Positions 37,042 to 46,811 are shown, numbered from the stretch's first letter. The stretch is 64,000 nucleotides of DNA from Emcibacter sp. (GCA_021774785.1 JAJFIQ010000026.1:62001-126000); one strand, 5' to 3'. Numbers and translations are program-made. Notes: generated by a model from the letters alone, not told the origin.

Positions 37042-37506
37042 TTGAATATTCAATTGGATGACCTGAAGGGTAAAGAGGTAGAAAAGTTATTGAGGGAACA
37101 TCTTGAAGATATGTTCACCCATTCTCCCCCTGAAAGTGTTCATGCACTGGATTTGACCTCATTAAAAGCCCCTAATATCACTTTTTGGACTGCATGGGTA
37201 GAGGGCAATCTAGCGGGATGTGTGGCTTTAAAAGAACTGGATAAGCACCACGGAGAGGTTAAATCAATGCGGACATCTTCATCCCACCTAAGACAAGGTG
37301 TTGCCGCTAAATTACTCAACCATATATTAATCGAGGCTAAAAGCCGTTCTTATACAAGAATTAGTCTTGAGGCCGGGTCGATGGACGCATTCCTTCCTTC
37401 CCGAAAATTATACAAGAGGTTTGGCTTCAATAAATCTGCCCCCTTTGATAACTATAAAGAAGACCCGAACAGTGTATATATGACAAAAATTATCCACCTT
37501 GAATAA
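37042..37506 (+). CDS. GNAT family N-acetyltransferase (YsnE-like)
   Basis: A 154-residue acetyltransferase. The conserved stretch SPPESVHALDLTSLKAPNITFWTAW and the acetyl-CoA segment HGEVKSMRTSSSHLRQGVAAKLLNHILIEAK match the YsnE-like group, as do SLEAGSMDAFLPSRKLYKRFGF and the end DPNSVYMTKI. The substrate is unknown. The start appears to be TTG at 37042 with GGAAAA five bases upstream; no ATG occurs before the conserved part. The sequence is more AT-rich than the neighbours. Confidence 0.85.
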   Translation: MNIQLDDLKGKEVEKLLREHLEDMFTHSPPESVHALDLTSLKAPNITFWTAWVEGNLAGCVALKELDKHHGEVKSMRTSSSHLRQGVAAKLLNHILIEAKSRSYTRISLEAGSMDAFLPSRKLYKRFGFNKSAPFDNYKEDPNSVYMTKIIHLE

Positions 37507-37639
37507 GCACTAATTTTCTTTCTCTTTTACAAAAAACCCTATAGCCTATGGGTAAGGTTACCAATAAAATAATATGCGTTTTACGGTATTTAAGGACTGA
37601 TATTGTCCTGTAAGTTGAGAACAAAAGGAATATTTTCAT

Positions 37640-37831
37640 ATGAATTGGCTTCTGATACTGATTGTTGTTGGTATATTTATCACGGCCGGAATTATGCTTA
37701 TGGGTGTTGCATCCATGAGCCAGGGCGGTGATTTCAACGAGAAACACGGCAACAAATTAATGCAGGCACGAATTATATCCCAATTTGCGACCCTGATCCT
37801 CATCGTCCTGTATCTGTTTTTGTATACCTGA
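37640..37831 (+). CDS. Twin-transmembrane HIG1-like small protein
   Basis: A 63-residue membrane protein with two helices (about 3-25 and 42-62) joined by a short polar loop SQGGDFNEKHGNKLMQAR, the pattern of the HIG1-like twin-transmembrane proteins of alphaproteobacteria. HIG1 proteins in mitochondria stabilise respiratory complexes; the bacterial role is unknown. AAAGGAA lies upstream of the ATG. It ends four bases before the cobalamin adenosyltransferase gene, a pairing that recurs in this class. Confidence 0.82.
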   Translation: MNWLLILIVVGIFITAGIMLMGVASMSQGGDFNEKHGNKLMQARIISQFATLILIVLYLFLYT

Positions 37832-37835
37832 GCCC

Positions 37836-38390
37836 ATGGTAAAACTGACCAAGATATATACCCGCGGCGGAGACAAGGGCCAGACGTCCCTAACTGATGG
37901 CAGCCGCCAGCCGAAATATGCGCCCCGTATCGAAGCTTACGGAACCATTGATGAGGCCAATGCGGCTTACGGTCTTGTCCGGCTGCATACAAGCGGCCTC
38001 TATGATGACATGCTGTCCCGCATACAGAATGATCTGTTTGATGCGGGGGCTGATGTTTCCATGCCGGTGAAGTCTGAATATGAGCTTAGAATCATCGATG
38101 ACCAAGTTACCCGCCTTGAGCAGGAAATTGATAAGATGAATGACAAGCTTGAACCGCTTAATTCCTTCATTCTGCCGGGGGGAAGTGCGGCGGCGACTTA
38201 TCTGCATTTATGCCGAACAATTGTCCGGCGGGCGGAACGGTTGCTGGTGCAGGTTGCGGAAACAGAAGATATTAATCCGGTGGTTATCCGCTATCTCAAC
38301 CGCCTATCCGATCATGCTTTTGTCATGAGCCGCGCCCTTAATAATCACGGGGCCGATGATGTGCTCTGGGTGCCCGGCGCCAACCGTTAA
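37836..38390 (+). CDS. Cob(I)alamin adenosyltransferase, PduO type
   Basis: A 184-residue enzyme that transfers adenosyl from ATP to cob(I)alamin, making adenosylcobalamin. PduO-type motifs are clear: N-terminal KIYTRGGDKGQTSLTDGSR, EAYGTIDEANAAYGLVR, and the C-terminal RTIVRRAERLL...INPVVIRYLNRLSDHAFVMSRALN. Cytoplasmic, trimeric in known members. The presence of this gene and queG implies use of cobalamin. Translation probably follows the twin-TM gene four bases upstream. Confidence 0.95.
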   Translation: MVKLTKIYTRGGDKGQTSLTDGSRQPKYAPRIEAYGTIDEANAAYGLVRLHTSGLYDDMLSRIQNDLFDAGADVSMPVKSEYELRIIDDQVTRLEQEIDKMNDKLEPLNSFILPGGSAAATYLHLCRTIVRRAERLLVQVAETEDINPVVIRYLNRLSDHAFVMSRALNNHGADDVLWVPGANR

Positions 38391-38392
38391 GC

Positions 38393-38432
38393 AAAAAAAA
38401 TGCCGCCTTCAAAATTGGGAGAAGAAGGCGGC
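38393..38432 (-). terminator. Terminator after the molybdenum hydroxylase operon
   Basis: Stem GCCGCCTTC / GAAGGCGGC (9 bases perfect) with a 13-base loop; on the minus strand it is followed by about eight T. It ends the operon 38461-42178, and the convergent adenosyltransferase gene may use it too. Confidence 0.85.
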
Positions 38433-38460
38433 AAGGCAGTTGGAAATTAATTTTCCTTTG

Positions 38461-40815
38461 TTATGCGTTATTTTTTTCCTCTAATGCTTTGAGGATTTTT
38501 TCCGGTGTGATCGGGGCTTCCAAAATCTGAACACCAATGGCATTAAAGATGGCATTCGCCGTGGCGCCCACGGGCGGTACAATACCGGCTTCACCAACAC
38601 CCTTGGCCCCAAAGGGTCCGGTGGGGTCTGGATTTTCAACCAGAATATTAGTCATTTTAGGCATATCGGACGGCCCAAACATTTTATAATCGGTAAAGCT
38701 GTTATTCAGACAGATACCTTTTTCGTCAAAATAGGTCTCCTCTGTCAGCGCCATACCAAGCCCCTGTTGCGCCCCACCGTCAAGCTGTCCTTCCACGACA
38801 CCCGGATGAATGGCACGACCCACATCATGGGCATTGACCAATTCAATCACTTTAACCTCTCCCGTTTCCGTATCCACTTCCACTTCAGCAATGGTCGCGC
38901 CAAAGGGCGGTGCGTTGTGGGGTGGGAAGAAACTGGCATAGCCCTGTATCTGTCCGGGCTGGCCGATAAGTTCGCCGGTTTCAGGATTCATAAAATTATT
39001 GACCCCCTGATCAGCGATAGTCTGGACCGAAATTGACTTGTTGGAAGCGCCCTTCACATGAATGATCTTATCTTCCATGTAAAGATTACTGGCGTCCTCC
39101 TCCAGTTCCAGTGCCGCCCGGTCAAAAAGCTGCCGCCGGACATCTTCACAGGCCTGTTTCACGGCCCCGCCACCCACATAGAGCGTCCGGCTGGCATGGG
39201 CACCAATATCAAATCCGGCGGCATCAGTATCACCCGTAGCAATATGAATATCATCATAGGGGAAATCCAATGTTTCCGCCGCCACCTGCCTGAGCGTAGT
39301 ATGCGACCCCTGCCCCATGTCAGAACAGGCGAGATTGATGGTTGCGGTCGCGTCCTGATGAAGTAAGACATCACAGACCGTATGCTCCAACAGCATGGGC
39401 ATGGCCCCGCTGGTATGGTTCATAACCGCAACCCCAATCCCCCGGCGCTTCACGCCAGTCTGGTTCTTATATTTCACGCGCTTTTCAGTCCAACTAATGG
39501 CCTCTGCAGCCCGGTCCAGACATTCATCAAGCGCACAGCTGTTATAAGGAACACCAATGCACCAACCATCATCGCCTATTGTTTTATGCCATTTCTTGCG
39601 CCATTCAATGGGATCAGCACCAAGCTGCGCACAGCCCCGATCAACCATCTGTTCCATGACAAAATTTGTCTGGGGGTTACCATATCCGCGAAAAGCACCG
39701 CAGATGCTCTGATTGGTGTAATAGGATTCGCCCCGATAGCGCAGACTGTCGAATTTATACATACCGCCGAGCCACGCACCTGTGGTAAAGGCCGTGCCGG
39801 ATGCGTCCACATAATAGGCCCCTTTATAATTCTCAAATTTAGCATCGCAGGCAACCGGTGTACCATCTTTCTTGAAGCCCATCTTCATCCAGTATTTACC
39901 CGGATGGCGGGATGGGGATGTGAGCCAGTCTTCTTCCCGTGGCGACAGCAATTTTACCGGACGTCCCGGAACTGCCATGGCAAGGGCACAAGTTTCCGGC
40001 TCCAGCACCATGCCAAGCCGCGCGCCGAACCCGCCGCCGATAACCGTGGTGTGAATCTTGACCCGCGTCATGGGCAGTTCATACAGATTGGCGAGCTTTT
40101 TCTGCACCAGCTTCGGCATCTGGGTCGATGTCCAGCAATTCAGGCGTTTCTGATCATCATAAAGCGCAATATAGCTGCCAGGTTCCATCTGGCATTGTTT
40201 TTGTTTTGAGACATAGAAACTATCTTCCACAATTATATCAGCCTCGGCAAAACTGTCATCAACCTCACCCCAGGCATAGGCATTATTGGGGAAAGCCATT
40301 TCCGGCAGTTGAAACGCCAGATTTCCCGGTTTTTCCGGTCGAAATTGCAGGGCATCCGGTTGTTTGGCATCATCCGCAGTCAGATAAACCGGTAATTCTT
40401 CGTAAGTGGCCTTGATTTTTTCGGCGGCCCGCTCGGCGGCTTCTTCCGATGTGGCTATCACGGCCGCAATGGCATCACCATAATGCTTCACATGGTCGGT
40501 GAAAATGCTCTGGTCATCAATATCGCCCAGAACACCACGCATATCGGCGGATACCATCATATCAAGCACAGAGGCATTATATTCTTTTTGGGTCACATCT
40601 TTTGGCCCAAGCACTTTTATCACGCCCTTGCATTTGACGGCCTCGCTAAGGTCCAATGACGTCACACGTGCATGGGCATGATCATAACAACGGACAATCT
40701 TTCCGTACAACATACCCGCGAGCTGCACGTCGGCGGCATAGAGCGCCCCGCCTGTTACTTTGGACCGCACATCAACCCGTTCAACCTTTTTACCAACGAC
40801 TTTTAATTCACCCAT
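38461..40815 (-). CDS. Molybdenum hydroxylase large subunit (xanthine dehydrogenase/CoxL family)
   Basis: A 784-residue molybdopterin-binding catalytic subunit. It starts with the small a/b hammerhead domain (RVDVRSKVTGGALYAADV), then the cofactor-binding blocks: GGGFGARLG, CGAFRGYGNPQTNFVMEQ, GSHTTLRQVAAETL, and the catalytic Glu in GAKGVGEAGIVPP near the C-terminus. The GAFRGYG loop is not the AYRCSFR loop of form I CO dehydrogenase, so CO oxidation is unlikely. The substrate (aromatic, purine or aldehyde) is unknown. It follows the Fe-S subunit by two bases. Confidence 0.93.
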   Translation of the reverse strand: MGELKVVGKKVERVDVRSKVTGGALYAADVQLAGMLYGKIVRCYDHAHARVTSLDLSEAVKCKGVIKVLGPKDVTQKEYNASVLDMMVSADMRGVLGDIDDQSIFTDHVKHYGDAIAAVIATSEEAAERAAEKIKATYEELPVYLTADDAKQPDALQFRPEKPGNLAFQLPEMAFPNNAYAWGEVDDSFAEADIIVEDSFYVSKQKQCQMEPGSYIALYDDQKRLNCWTSTQMPKLVQKKLANLYELPMTRVKIHTTVIGGGFGARLGMVLEPETCALAMAVPGRPVKLLSPREEDWLTSPSRHPGKYWMKMGFKKDGTPVACDAKFENYKGAYYVDASGTAFTTGAWLGGMYKFDSLRYRGESYYTNQSICGAFRGYGNPQTNFVMEQMVDRGCAQLGADPIEWRKKWHKTIGDDGWCIGVPYNSCALDECLDRAAEAISWTEKRVKYKNQTGVKRRGIGVAVMNHTSGAMPMLLEHTVCDVLLHQDATATINLACSDMGQGSHTTLRQVAAETLDFPYDDIHIATGDTDAAGFDIGAHASRTLYVGGGAVKQACEDVRRQLFDRAALELEEDASNLYMEDKIIHVKGASNKSISVQTIADQGVNNFMNPETGELIGQPGQIQGYASFFPPHNAPPFGATIAEVEVDTETGEVKVIELVNAHDVGRAIHPGVVEGQLDGGAQQGLGMALTEETYFDEKGICLNNSFTDYKMFGPSDMPKMTNILVENPDPTGPFGAKGVGEAGIVPPVGATANAIFNAIGVQILEAPITPEKILKALEEKNNA

Positions 40816-40817
40816 GA

Positions 40818-41303
40818 TTATTCTCCCACGCCTGAAAGTCGATTGCTGGCGTCCTGCACGGCATCAACAATTTTGGTATATCCGGTACAGCGACAAATAC
40901 TGCCCTCTAGCCCGTGACGAATTTCTTCCTCGGTGGGGTTTGGGTTTTCATCCAGAATACTGACAGCTTTCAGCACCATGCCCGGTGTACAAAAACCGCA
41001 TTGGATAGCATCATTATCAATGAAAGCCTGTTGTACGGGGTGCAGGTTGCCATCACGCGCCAGACCCGCCGCTGTGGTTATGGACTTACCGTCCATGGTC
41101 GCCGCCAGAGTCAGACAGCCGTTAATGCTTGTCTTCCCATCGACCAATACTGTGCAGGCCCCACATTCGCCGGTGCCACAACCATATTTGGTGTCGGTAT
41201 AACCCAGATCATCCCGAAGCGCATCCAGAAGAGTACGGTTTGATGGTACGATCAAATCCCGTTCTTCGCCATTAACTGTCAATGTTATTGCATGCTTTTT
41301 CAT
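40818..41303 (-). CDS. Molybdenum hydroxylase [2Fe-2S] small subunit
   Basis: A 161-residue electron-transfer subunit with two [2Fe-2S] clusters. The plant-ferredoxin-type site is CGTGECGAC plus a later Cys (Cys 42, 47, 50, 63), and the helical-domain site is CGFCTPG and CRCTGY (Cys 102, 105, 137, 139). All eight ligands are present. It passes electrons from the molybdenum centre to the FAD subunit. Its start overlaps the FAD-subunit stop by four bases, fixing the operon order FAD, Fe-S, Mo as in coxMSL-type clusters. Confidence 0.95.
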   Translation of the reverse strand: MKKHAITLTVNGEERDLIVPSNRTLLDALRDDLGYTDTKYGCGTGECGACTVLVDGKTSINGCLTLAATMDGKSITTAAGLARDGNLHPVQQAFIDNDAIQCGFCTPGMVLKAVSILDENPNPTEEEIRHGLEGSICRCTGYTKIVDAVQDASNRLSGVGE

Positions 41304-42178
41304 TGATCATTTCCTTCATTCAGGGCTAGTTTTATAACACGCTTTACCAAAACACCCGCCACCTTTAGGCGATATTCTGCGGAAGACCGTATATCATCTA
41401 TGGGGTTAATTTCAGAGGCAACTGTGTCTGATATTTCCTGCAGTAGCTCAGGCGTAACGACTGACCCAGCGAGCATATTTTCCACCTTGGGCAGGCGGAT
41501 CAATGTGGGGCCGACACAGCCCATGGCGACCCGTGCGCCTGTGCATTCATCGCCGTCCATCTGCAGGCAAACAGCCGCATTGAGCTTGGACAGATCCTCT
41601 GTCACTCTTGTCATACGGCGGAAGGCGCTTTTCTGACCTGTCGCCGGTGCCGGAACCTGAAGCGAAATAGTCAGTTCGTCATCCTTCCGTGCGGTAACAC
41701 CGTAAGAAATCCAGAAATCATCCAGATCAACTTCCCGTCTGCCTGTGGCATTTTCCAGTGTCAATATTCCGCCAAGCGCATAAATGGCAAGACTGCAATC
41801 CCCCGCAGGAGAAGCCCGCAGGATATTACCGATAACCGTTGCCGTATTACGCAGTTGTGGTGTGGCAAAAACTTTTGCCGACTGCCATAAAGCGGGATAA
41901 TATTCTTTCACATCCGAAGATTTCAGCAGATCGGCTATGGTCACCTTGGCCCCGATGGCAAGCCCGCGCTCTGAATCAAACTCAAGGACATCCAGCCCCG
42001 GCACTAAAGCCAGTGAAACGACATTATCGATGTCATAGTCAAACTTCAAGGCGACCAAAAGGTCGGTTCCACCTGCCAGAACGGCGGCTTTGTCTTTATG
42101 GGTGGCGAGCAATGTAATGGCCTGCGCCACAGATTCCGGCAGCAACAGGTCAAAGTCCCGCATCACGCGACTGGTCAT
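41300..42178 (-). CDS. Molybdenum hydroxylase FAD-binding medium subunit
   Basis: A 292-residue FAD subunit of the CoxM type. The N-terminal FAD motif is AVLAGGTDLLVALKFD, followed by the second flavin loop ATVIGNILRASPAGDCSLAIYALGG, and the C-terminal CO-dehydrogenase-flavoprotein domain. The ATG at 42178 has AGGAGA upstream; the longer frame from 42226 is not supported. First gene of the three-subunit operon; nnrS lies about 100 bases upstream on the same strand and could be co-transcribed. Confidence 0.93.
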   Translation of the reverse strand: MTSRVMRDFDLLLPESVAQAITLLATHKDKAAVLAGGTDLLVALKFDYDIDNVVSLALVPGLDVLEFDSERGLAIGAKVTIADLLKSSDVKEYYPALWQSAKVFATPQLRNTATVIGNILRASPAGDCSLAIYALGGILTLENATGRREVDLDDFWISYGVTARKDDELTISLQVPAPATGQKSAFRRMTRVTEDLSKLNAAVCLQMDGDECTGARVAMGCVGPTLIRLPKVENMLAGSVVTPELLQEISDTVASEINPIDDIRSSAEYRLKVAGVLVKRVIKLALNEGNDQ

Positions 42179-42275
42179 TATGATCTCCTCATATAATTCC
42201 CAGTCAGCTTGAACTCTTAAGAACAAGTCGTCTATTCATATGGTGCGGGTGTTATTTAGATTCTGCACTGGATTG

Positions 42276-43505
42276 TCACGAGGCGGATTCCACAGCCCGA
42301 CCTTTTGGGCCTTTTTGCTTTGGCAAACTGGCTTTAATCAGCATCAGGCCATGCAATAAAATATATATCACAAAAGCAATTGACCAGATTACTGCGGTTA
42401 CAGGTAACCAGTCACCGGACAAAAACCCCAACGATATCATTACCCGTAAAATGGCGACAAAAAATATGATGGCAAAAGAAAGTAGCATTGCTTTGGCTGG
42501 CACAAGCGGACGCCCCGTATGTCGCAACGCCACCCGCGTTATTAACGACAACATCATCAAGCTCAAAGCGCCAACCGTGAAAGCATGGAGCCAGACATTT
42601 GGCCCAATGCCCGGGATAAAGGCCACCGCGCCAAATAAAACCAGCGCAGCGATAAACCAAAGGTAAGCCAGATGCATAATAAGCACCAATGGCGCATCAA
42701 GGACATGTAACGTTCCCCACCGTAAAAAACGCACCAATTGCACTAAGGCGGCTATAAAGGCAAAACCTGCGGCAAGATTTTGCGAGGCGCCTGACAATGC
42801 CCCATATATAAAAAGAGCTAGGGAAAAGGCCGATATATATTCCAGGAACGGGCTTACCGTAAGCACCGACCCGTTTTTTTGCCTAAGCGCATTGCCAGTG
42901 AATACTGTCGCAAGGAAACCGCCGGCCAAGATGAATTTTACCACAATCCCCATAAGCCCGATCTGAATACCCCAGGACGCGCGAACCATATCACCGTCCA
43001 TGATGCCCAAATGAAAGATCACATTGCCCAGGCAAAGCATTAACAATATCGGTAACAAGGCCAGATAATGTTTATTTTCCGCCTGAAGCAGTCCTGGCAA
43101 AACCATAATCATAGCGGCAAAATAAAGACTGCTATCCAGTATCAGCACCCCGTAAGGCGGGATGAAGCCGCCGCTGTAGAAGGCTATTCTGCCTAAAAAC
43201 CAGAGCAATACCAATAGGGCCAGCCGCCCACCACTTATTTCTTCCGTTCCCGCCCAACCCGGCAAGGCAGTCAGGATAAATCCGGCAACCACGGCACCGG
43301 AAAATCCAAAAATCATTTCATGACCGTGCCAGAGTGACAGGCTGTATGGGTCAAATGTAAAATCAATAGTTCCAAGGGTTGTTAATATCCACAGACCCAT
43401 TATCCCCAGGCCATAAACCACCCCTACCAGATAGAATGGCCGAAAAGCACTATGCCATATTGGTGCGGCAAACAATCCGGAAGGTGGTTGGGAAGAGTTA
43501 TTCAT
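42276..43505 (-). CDS. nnrS: NnrS family heme-copper membrane protein
   Basis: A 409-residue integral membrane protein with about twelve helices. The family signature WHGHEMIFGFSGAVVAGFILTALPGW is near the N-terminus, and TRVALRHTGRPL near the end; both His clusters are thought to hold heme and copper. NnrS genes track with denitrification and protect against nitric oxide or nitrosative stress in known cases. The start is either 43505 or 43511. It is about 7 kb from the nos operon in the window but functionally fits with it. Confidence 0.92.
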   Translation of the reverse strand: MNNSSQPPSGLFAAPIWHSAFRPFYLVGVVYGLGIMGLWILTTLGTIDFTFDPYSLSLWHGHEMIFGFSGAVVAGFILTALPGWAGTEEISGGRLALLVLLWFLGRIAFYSGGFIPPYGVLILDSSLYFAAMIMVLPGLLQAENKHYLALLPILLMLCLGNVIFHLGIMDGDMVRASWGIQIGLMGIVVKFILAGGFLATVFTGNALRQKNGSVLTVSPFLEYISAFSLALFIYGALSGASQNLAAGFAFIAALVQLVRFLRWGTLHVLDAPLVLIMHLAYLWFIAALVLFGAVAFIPGIGPNVWLHAFTVGALSLMMLSLITRVALRHTGRPLVPAKAMLLSFAIIFFVAILRVMISLGFLSGDWLPVTAVIWSIAFVIYILLHGLMLIKASLPKQKGPKGRAVESAS

Positions 43506-43764
43506 TTTCATTCTCAATTCTGTAGATCAGTTCTATTATGAAACGACCGCTTTCACTTGTACAGTTTTTTGCTGACAGAACCGAAATAGGCTGAAAAGCC
43601 GCACAAAATAAACAGCGACTGCATTATCTGAATAGCCCAACATTCATATTCGGAAAATACTGATAAAAATATATAATAAATTTACTAATAAAAAAATACA
43701 ATAAATTCAGTTAATTTAACATATTAAACAATATCAAATAAAAACCAAGCTTGTGGAGGCTATC

Positions 43765-46167
43765 GTGCAAAGAAAAAATATTTCCCAGAAAAAGGTAAAT
43801 CTGACAACAGGTCTGCTATATGGAACTATCCTGACATCAATAATGCTCACAGCACCTCTTACTGCTTATGCAGCAGAGGATGAAAATAGCACGAGCTGGC
43901 TTCTGGAAGAAATTACAGTGACCGCTCGGAAACGGGAAGAAGGGCTGCAAAACACCCCCATTGCTATTTCCGCCTTTTCCGGTGACAGTCTTGAATATCG
44001 CGGAGTGACCAATGTGGGCGAAATTGCACAATTTACGCCAAATCTGTCATTCCAGAATAACCCAAGCTTTGGCGGAGCCAGCAATTCTGCCGCTATTTAC
44101 ATTCGTGGTGTCGGACAAAAAGAATTTCTGCCGACCGTTGATCCGGGGGTTGGTCTTTATGTGGACGGTGTTTATATCGCCCGCTCCGTCGGCGGCATAC
44201 TTGACCTTGTGGATGTGGAACGGGTGGAGGTACTTAAAGGCCCGCAGGGAACACTCTTTGGTCGGAACACCATTGGTGGTGCCATCAGCATCACTACCAA
44301 AAAGCCTCATGACCAAATGGAAGGAGCGGTTTCCGCCACCTATGGCACCGATGAGCGTATTAACTTGAAAGGTTCCGTAAACCTACCCATTTCTGACAAG
44401 TTTTTCAGTAAATTTGCCGTGGCCTATATGAAACAGGATGGTTATGTTCTGCGCGATGACGGTCTTGATCTCGGTGATGATGATACCCTGACCGGGCGGG
44501 CGACATTCCTGATGATCCCCAGTGAAGACCTTGAAATTAGCTTCTCCATTGAAGGCAGTCGTGACCGTGAAAATGGCCCGGCCCTGACGATGATTGGCAT
44601 TAACTTCGCAGGCCCCAACCCCCTTAGCCTTGCCCCGCCGCCGCCGATGGTGACAATACATAATGTTGGTGCCAATCTGGGTGCCGGCGGTGGGCCGGTT
44701 CCCTGCGCCTTCCCCGGACAAACCCTTAATCTGGCGGTTCCGGGATGTTTTGATGATCGGTTTAATTTTAATGGCGAAGAAAGAACCGCCAGCACGGCGC
44801 CGGCTTTCTCTGAATCAGACCTCTGGGCAGCAAACCTGAATATCGACTGGGCTGTTAATGACAATATATCCCTACGTTCGATCACAGCTTACCGCGATTT
44901 AGACGCCTTCTTTGGCCGTGACGGAGACCATTCTCCGCATACGATATCCCAATTTACCGACGTATTGGAACAGGAACAATTCACGCAGGAGTTCCAGATT
45001 CTTGGCACATCTTTTGAAGAAAAACTCAACTGGATTCTCGGCGCCTATTATTTCAAAGAATCCGGTGTCAGCACCAATGAGCTGGCCTTTACCATAACGC
45101 GGTTCCGCAGTGGCGGCGACTATGACAATAAAAGTGCAGCCCTTTTTGCTCAAGGGACCTATGATGCAACGGATCGGTTCCATATTACAGCCGGTGTGCG
45201 TTATACCGACGAAACGAAAAAATTTACCCCCGATCAGATCATCCATGAAAATATATTTGCTCTGGCTGTGGGAACCGGACTTTCCGATGTGGAGGCTCCT
45301 TTCCTTGCCGCTGGCACAAGAATTCTGCCTTTCCTTGAAAAAGAACTGACCTACGATAATTTTGACCCCTATCTCAATCTGTCCTATGACGTGAGCGAAG
45401 ATCTAATGGTTTATGCCAGCTATTCCGAAGGTTTTAAATCCGGCGGTTTCTCTCAGCGCGTATTCCCGCCCGTTGTCCCGCCTTTCACGGCACCTCCGGG
45501 AACACCGGACATTGACCTGATCCCAACATTCCTGCCTGAATTTGTTCAGGTTTACGAACTTGGTTTTAAATTTTCCGGTATGGAAGGCAAAATGCGCCTG
45601 AATGGGGCGGCCTATTATACTGACTATACCGACCTACAGGTACAGGTCTTCACCAGCGTAGCCCCCATCACCAAAAATGCCGGGGCCGCCACCATCAAAG
45701 GCTTTGAATTGGAAATGCAGGCTACACCCGCCGACGGCTGGTTCGTAGAAGCCGGTATTGGTTATATTGATGCCGGTTATGATGAACTAGATTTTACCGA
45801 AACGCTGGTAGATATAGACAACAATCTGGACCGGGTATCCAAATGGACGGTGAGTACGGCCATATCCAAGGAAATATCCTTGGGCAATAGCGGCGCCTTA
45901 ATCCCTCGCGTTGATTGGGCCTACCGTTCAGAGTTTGACAATGATGCCTTTAACACCCCGGAAATTCACCAGGATGGCTATAATCTTGTTAATGCCAGCC
46001 TGACCTGGGAAAATGCGGATGAAAATATCGCCTTGATCGCCGGTGTCAAAAACCTGACCGATGAAAAATTTCTGCATACGGGTATTCTCGGCGACGCATT
46101 TCAGGTTTATGAAGGTCTCTTTGACAGAGGACGTCAATGGTATTTCACCGCACGATTTAATTTCTAG
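43765..46167 (+). CDS. TonB-dependent receptor
   Basis: An 800-residue outer-membrane receptor. A long signal peptide (ending LTAYAA) is followed by a TonB-box-like EEITVTARKREEG, a plug domain (NTPIAISAFSGDSLEYRG...RGVGQKEFLPTVDPGVGLYVDGVYIARSVGG...VEVLKGPQGTLFGRNTIGGAISITTKKP) and a beta barrel ending in ARFNF. This FecA/CirA-like subtype is common in alphaproteobacteria and takes up diverse ligands; no iron-specific feature is visible. The start is GTG at 43765, five bases after GGAGG. Followed by an AhpD-like gene and an AraC regulator. Confidence 0.93.
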   Translation: MQRKNISQKKVNLTTGLLYGTILTSIMLTAPLTAYAAEDENSTSWLLEEITVTARKREEGLQNTPIAISAFSGDSLEYRGVTNVGEIAQFTPNLSFQNNPSFGGASNSAAIYIRGVGQKEFLPTVDPGVGLYVDGVYIARSVGGILDLVDVERVEVLKGPQGTLFGRNTIGGAISITTKKPHDQMEGAVSATYGTDERINLKGSVNLPISDKFFSKFAVAYMKQDGYVLRDDGLDLGDDDTLTGRATFLMIPSEDLEISFSIEGSRDRENGPALTMIGINFAGPNPLSLAPPPPMVTIHNVGANLGAGGGPVPCAFPGQTLNLAVPGCFDDRFNFNGEERTASTAPAFSESDLWAANLNIDWAVNDNISLRSITAYRDLDAFFGRDGDHSPHTISQFTDVLEQEQFTQEFQILGTSFEEKLNWILGAYYFKESGVSTNELAFTITRFRSGGDYDNKSAALFAQGTYDATDRFHITAGVRYTDETKKFTPDQIIHENIFALAVGTGLSDVEAPFLAAGTRILPFLEKELTYDNFDPYLNLSYDVSEDLMVYASYSEGFKSGGFSQRVFPPVVPPFTAPPGTPDIDLIPTFLPEFVQVYELGFKFSGMEGKMRLNGAAYYTDYTDLQVQVFTSVAPITKNAGAATIKGFELEMQATPADGWFVEAGIGYIDAGYDELDFTETLVDIDNNLDRVSKWTVSTAISKEISLGNSGALIPRVDWAYRSEFDNDAFNTPEIHQDGYNLVNASLTWENADENIALIAGVKNLTDEKFLHTGILGDAFQVYEGLFDRGRQWYFTARFNF

Positions 46168-46175
46168 GAGCCATT

Positions 46176-46760
46176 ATGGCACGTGTAGAGCTAATCGACC
46201 CCAGAAAGAGCGATGACGCGGAAATTCAAGGAATATGTGAATGGGTCACAGAAATGGAAGGGGCGGTTCCCAACCATTTCTTCATAGAGATGAATTTTCC
46301 CGAATTCTTCAAGGCCAAGCTAGCCGCAACAAAAGTGCTATGGCAATTCGGCGAACTATCCTTGAACGAAATACAACATGTGGGGATTGCCGTTTCCAAG
46401 GCGAATAGCTGTTCTTACTGTACGGCAGCTTTCTGTACCATATTGAATTACGGCATGAAAACTGATGAGGATTATACCAAGAGCTTTCTGGAAAGCGGGG
46501 TCGAGGTTATTCTGGATGAGCGATTGAAAACCATCATTAATTTTGCCCTGCGTGTGAATAAGGAAATGCACGACATATGCGATGATGAAATTACAGAATT
46601 GCGTCATATTGGACTGACCGACAAGGGCATCGTACAGTTGGTTAATCTGGTGAGTGATTTTGCCTCCTACAACCGTCTCAACCTGTCGCTAAGAACCGAT
46701 TATGATTATCGGGACATGTGGCGTCAGGTCGGATTCGGGTTTTCCCCTGAAAATGATTAA
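46176..46760 (+). CDS. AhpD-like carboxymuconolactone decarboxylase family protein
   Basis: A 194-residue all-helical protein of the CMD/AhpD superfamily. It has the CxxC pair (NSCSYCTAAFC, Cys 79 and 82, plus Cys 87). AhpD has a His four residues after the second Cys; here it is Phe86, so the usual proton relay is altered. It begins eight bases after the TonB receptor stop and is probably co-transcribed with it. It may be a peroxidase-like or ring-processing enzyme acting on the imported compound. Substrate unknown. Confidence 0.82.
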   Translation: MARVELIDPRKSDDAEIQGICEWVTEMEGAVPNHFFIEMNFPEFFKAKLAATKVLWQFGELSLNEIQHVGIAVSKANSCSYCTAAFCTILNYGMKTDEDYTKSFLESGVEVILDERLKTIINFALRVNKEMHDICDDEITELRHIGLTDKGIVQLVNLVSDFASYNRLNLSLRTDYDYRDMWRQVGFGFSPEND

Positions 46761-46811
46761 TAGAAGGAACAGACCATCGAAATAATTCAGATTCGCGAAA
46801 GGTAAGATATT

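Noticed and set aside
39382-40209. Plus-strand open frame of 275 codons opposite the molybdenum hydroxylase gene
   Set aside because: Mirrors codon structure of the real gene on the other strand and has no domain signature.
38461-42178. Carbon monoxide dehydrogenase (coxMSL)
   Set aside because: Subunit order matches, but the large subunit has GAFRGYG rather than the AYRCSFR active-site loop of form I CO dehydrogenase.
43724-43737. FNR-like site TTAAA-CAAT-ATCAA before the TonB receptor
   Set aside because: One half-site is poor and the distance to the GTG (about 28 bases) is too short for activation of that gene; AT-rich chance match is likely.
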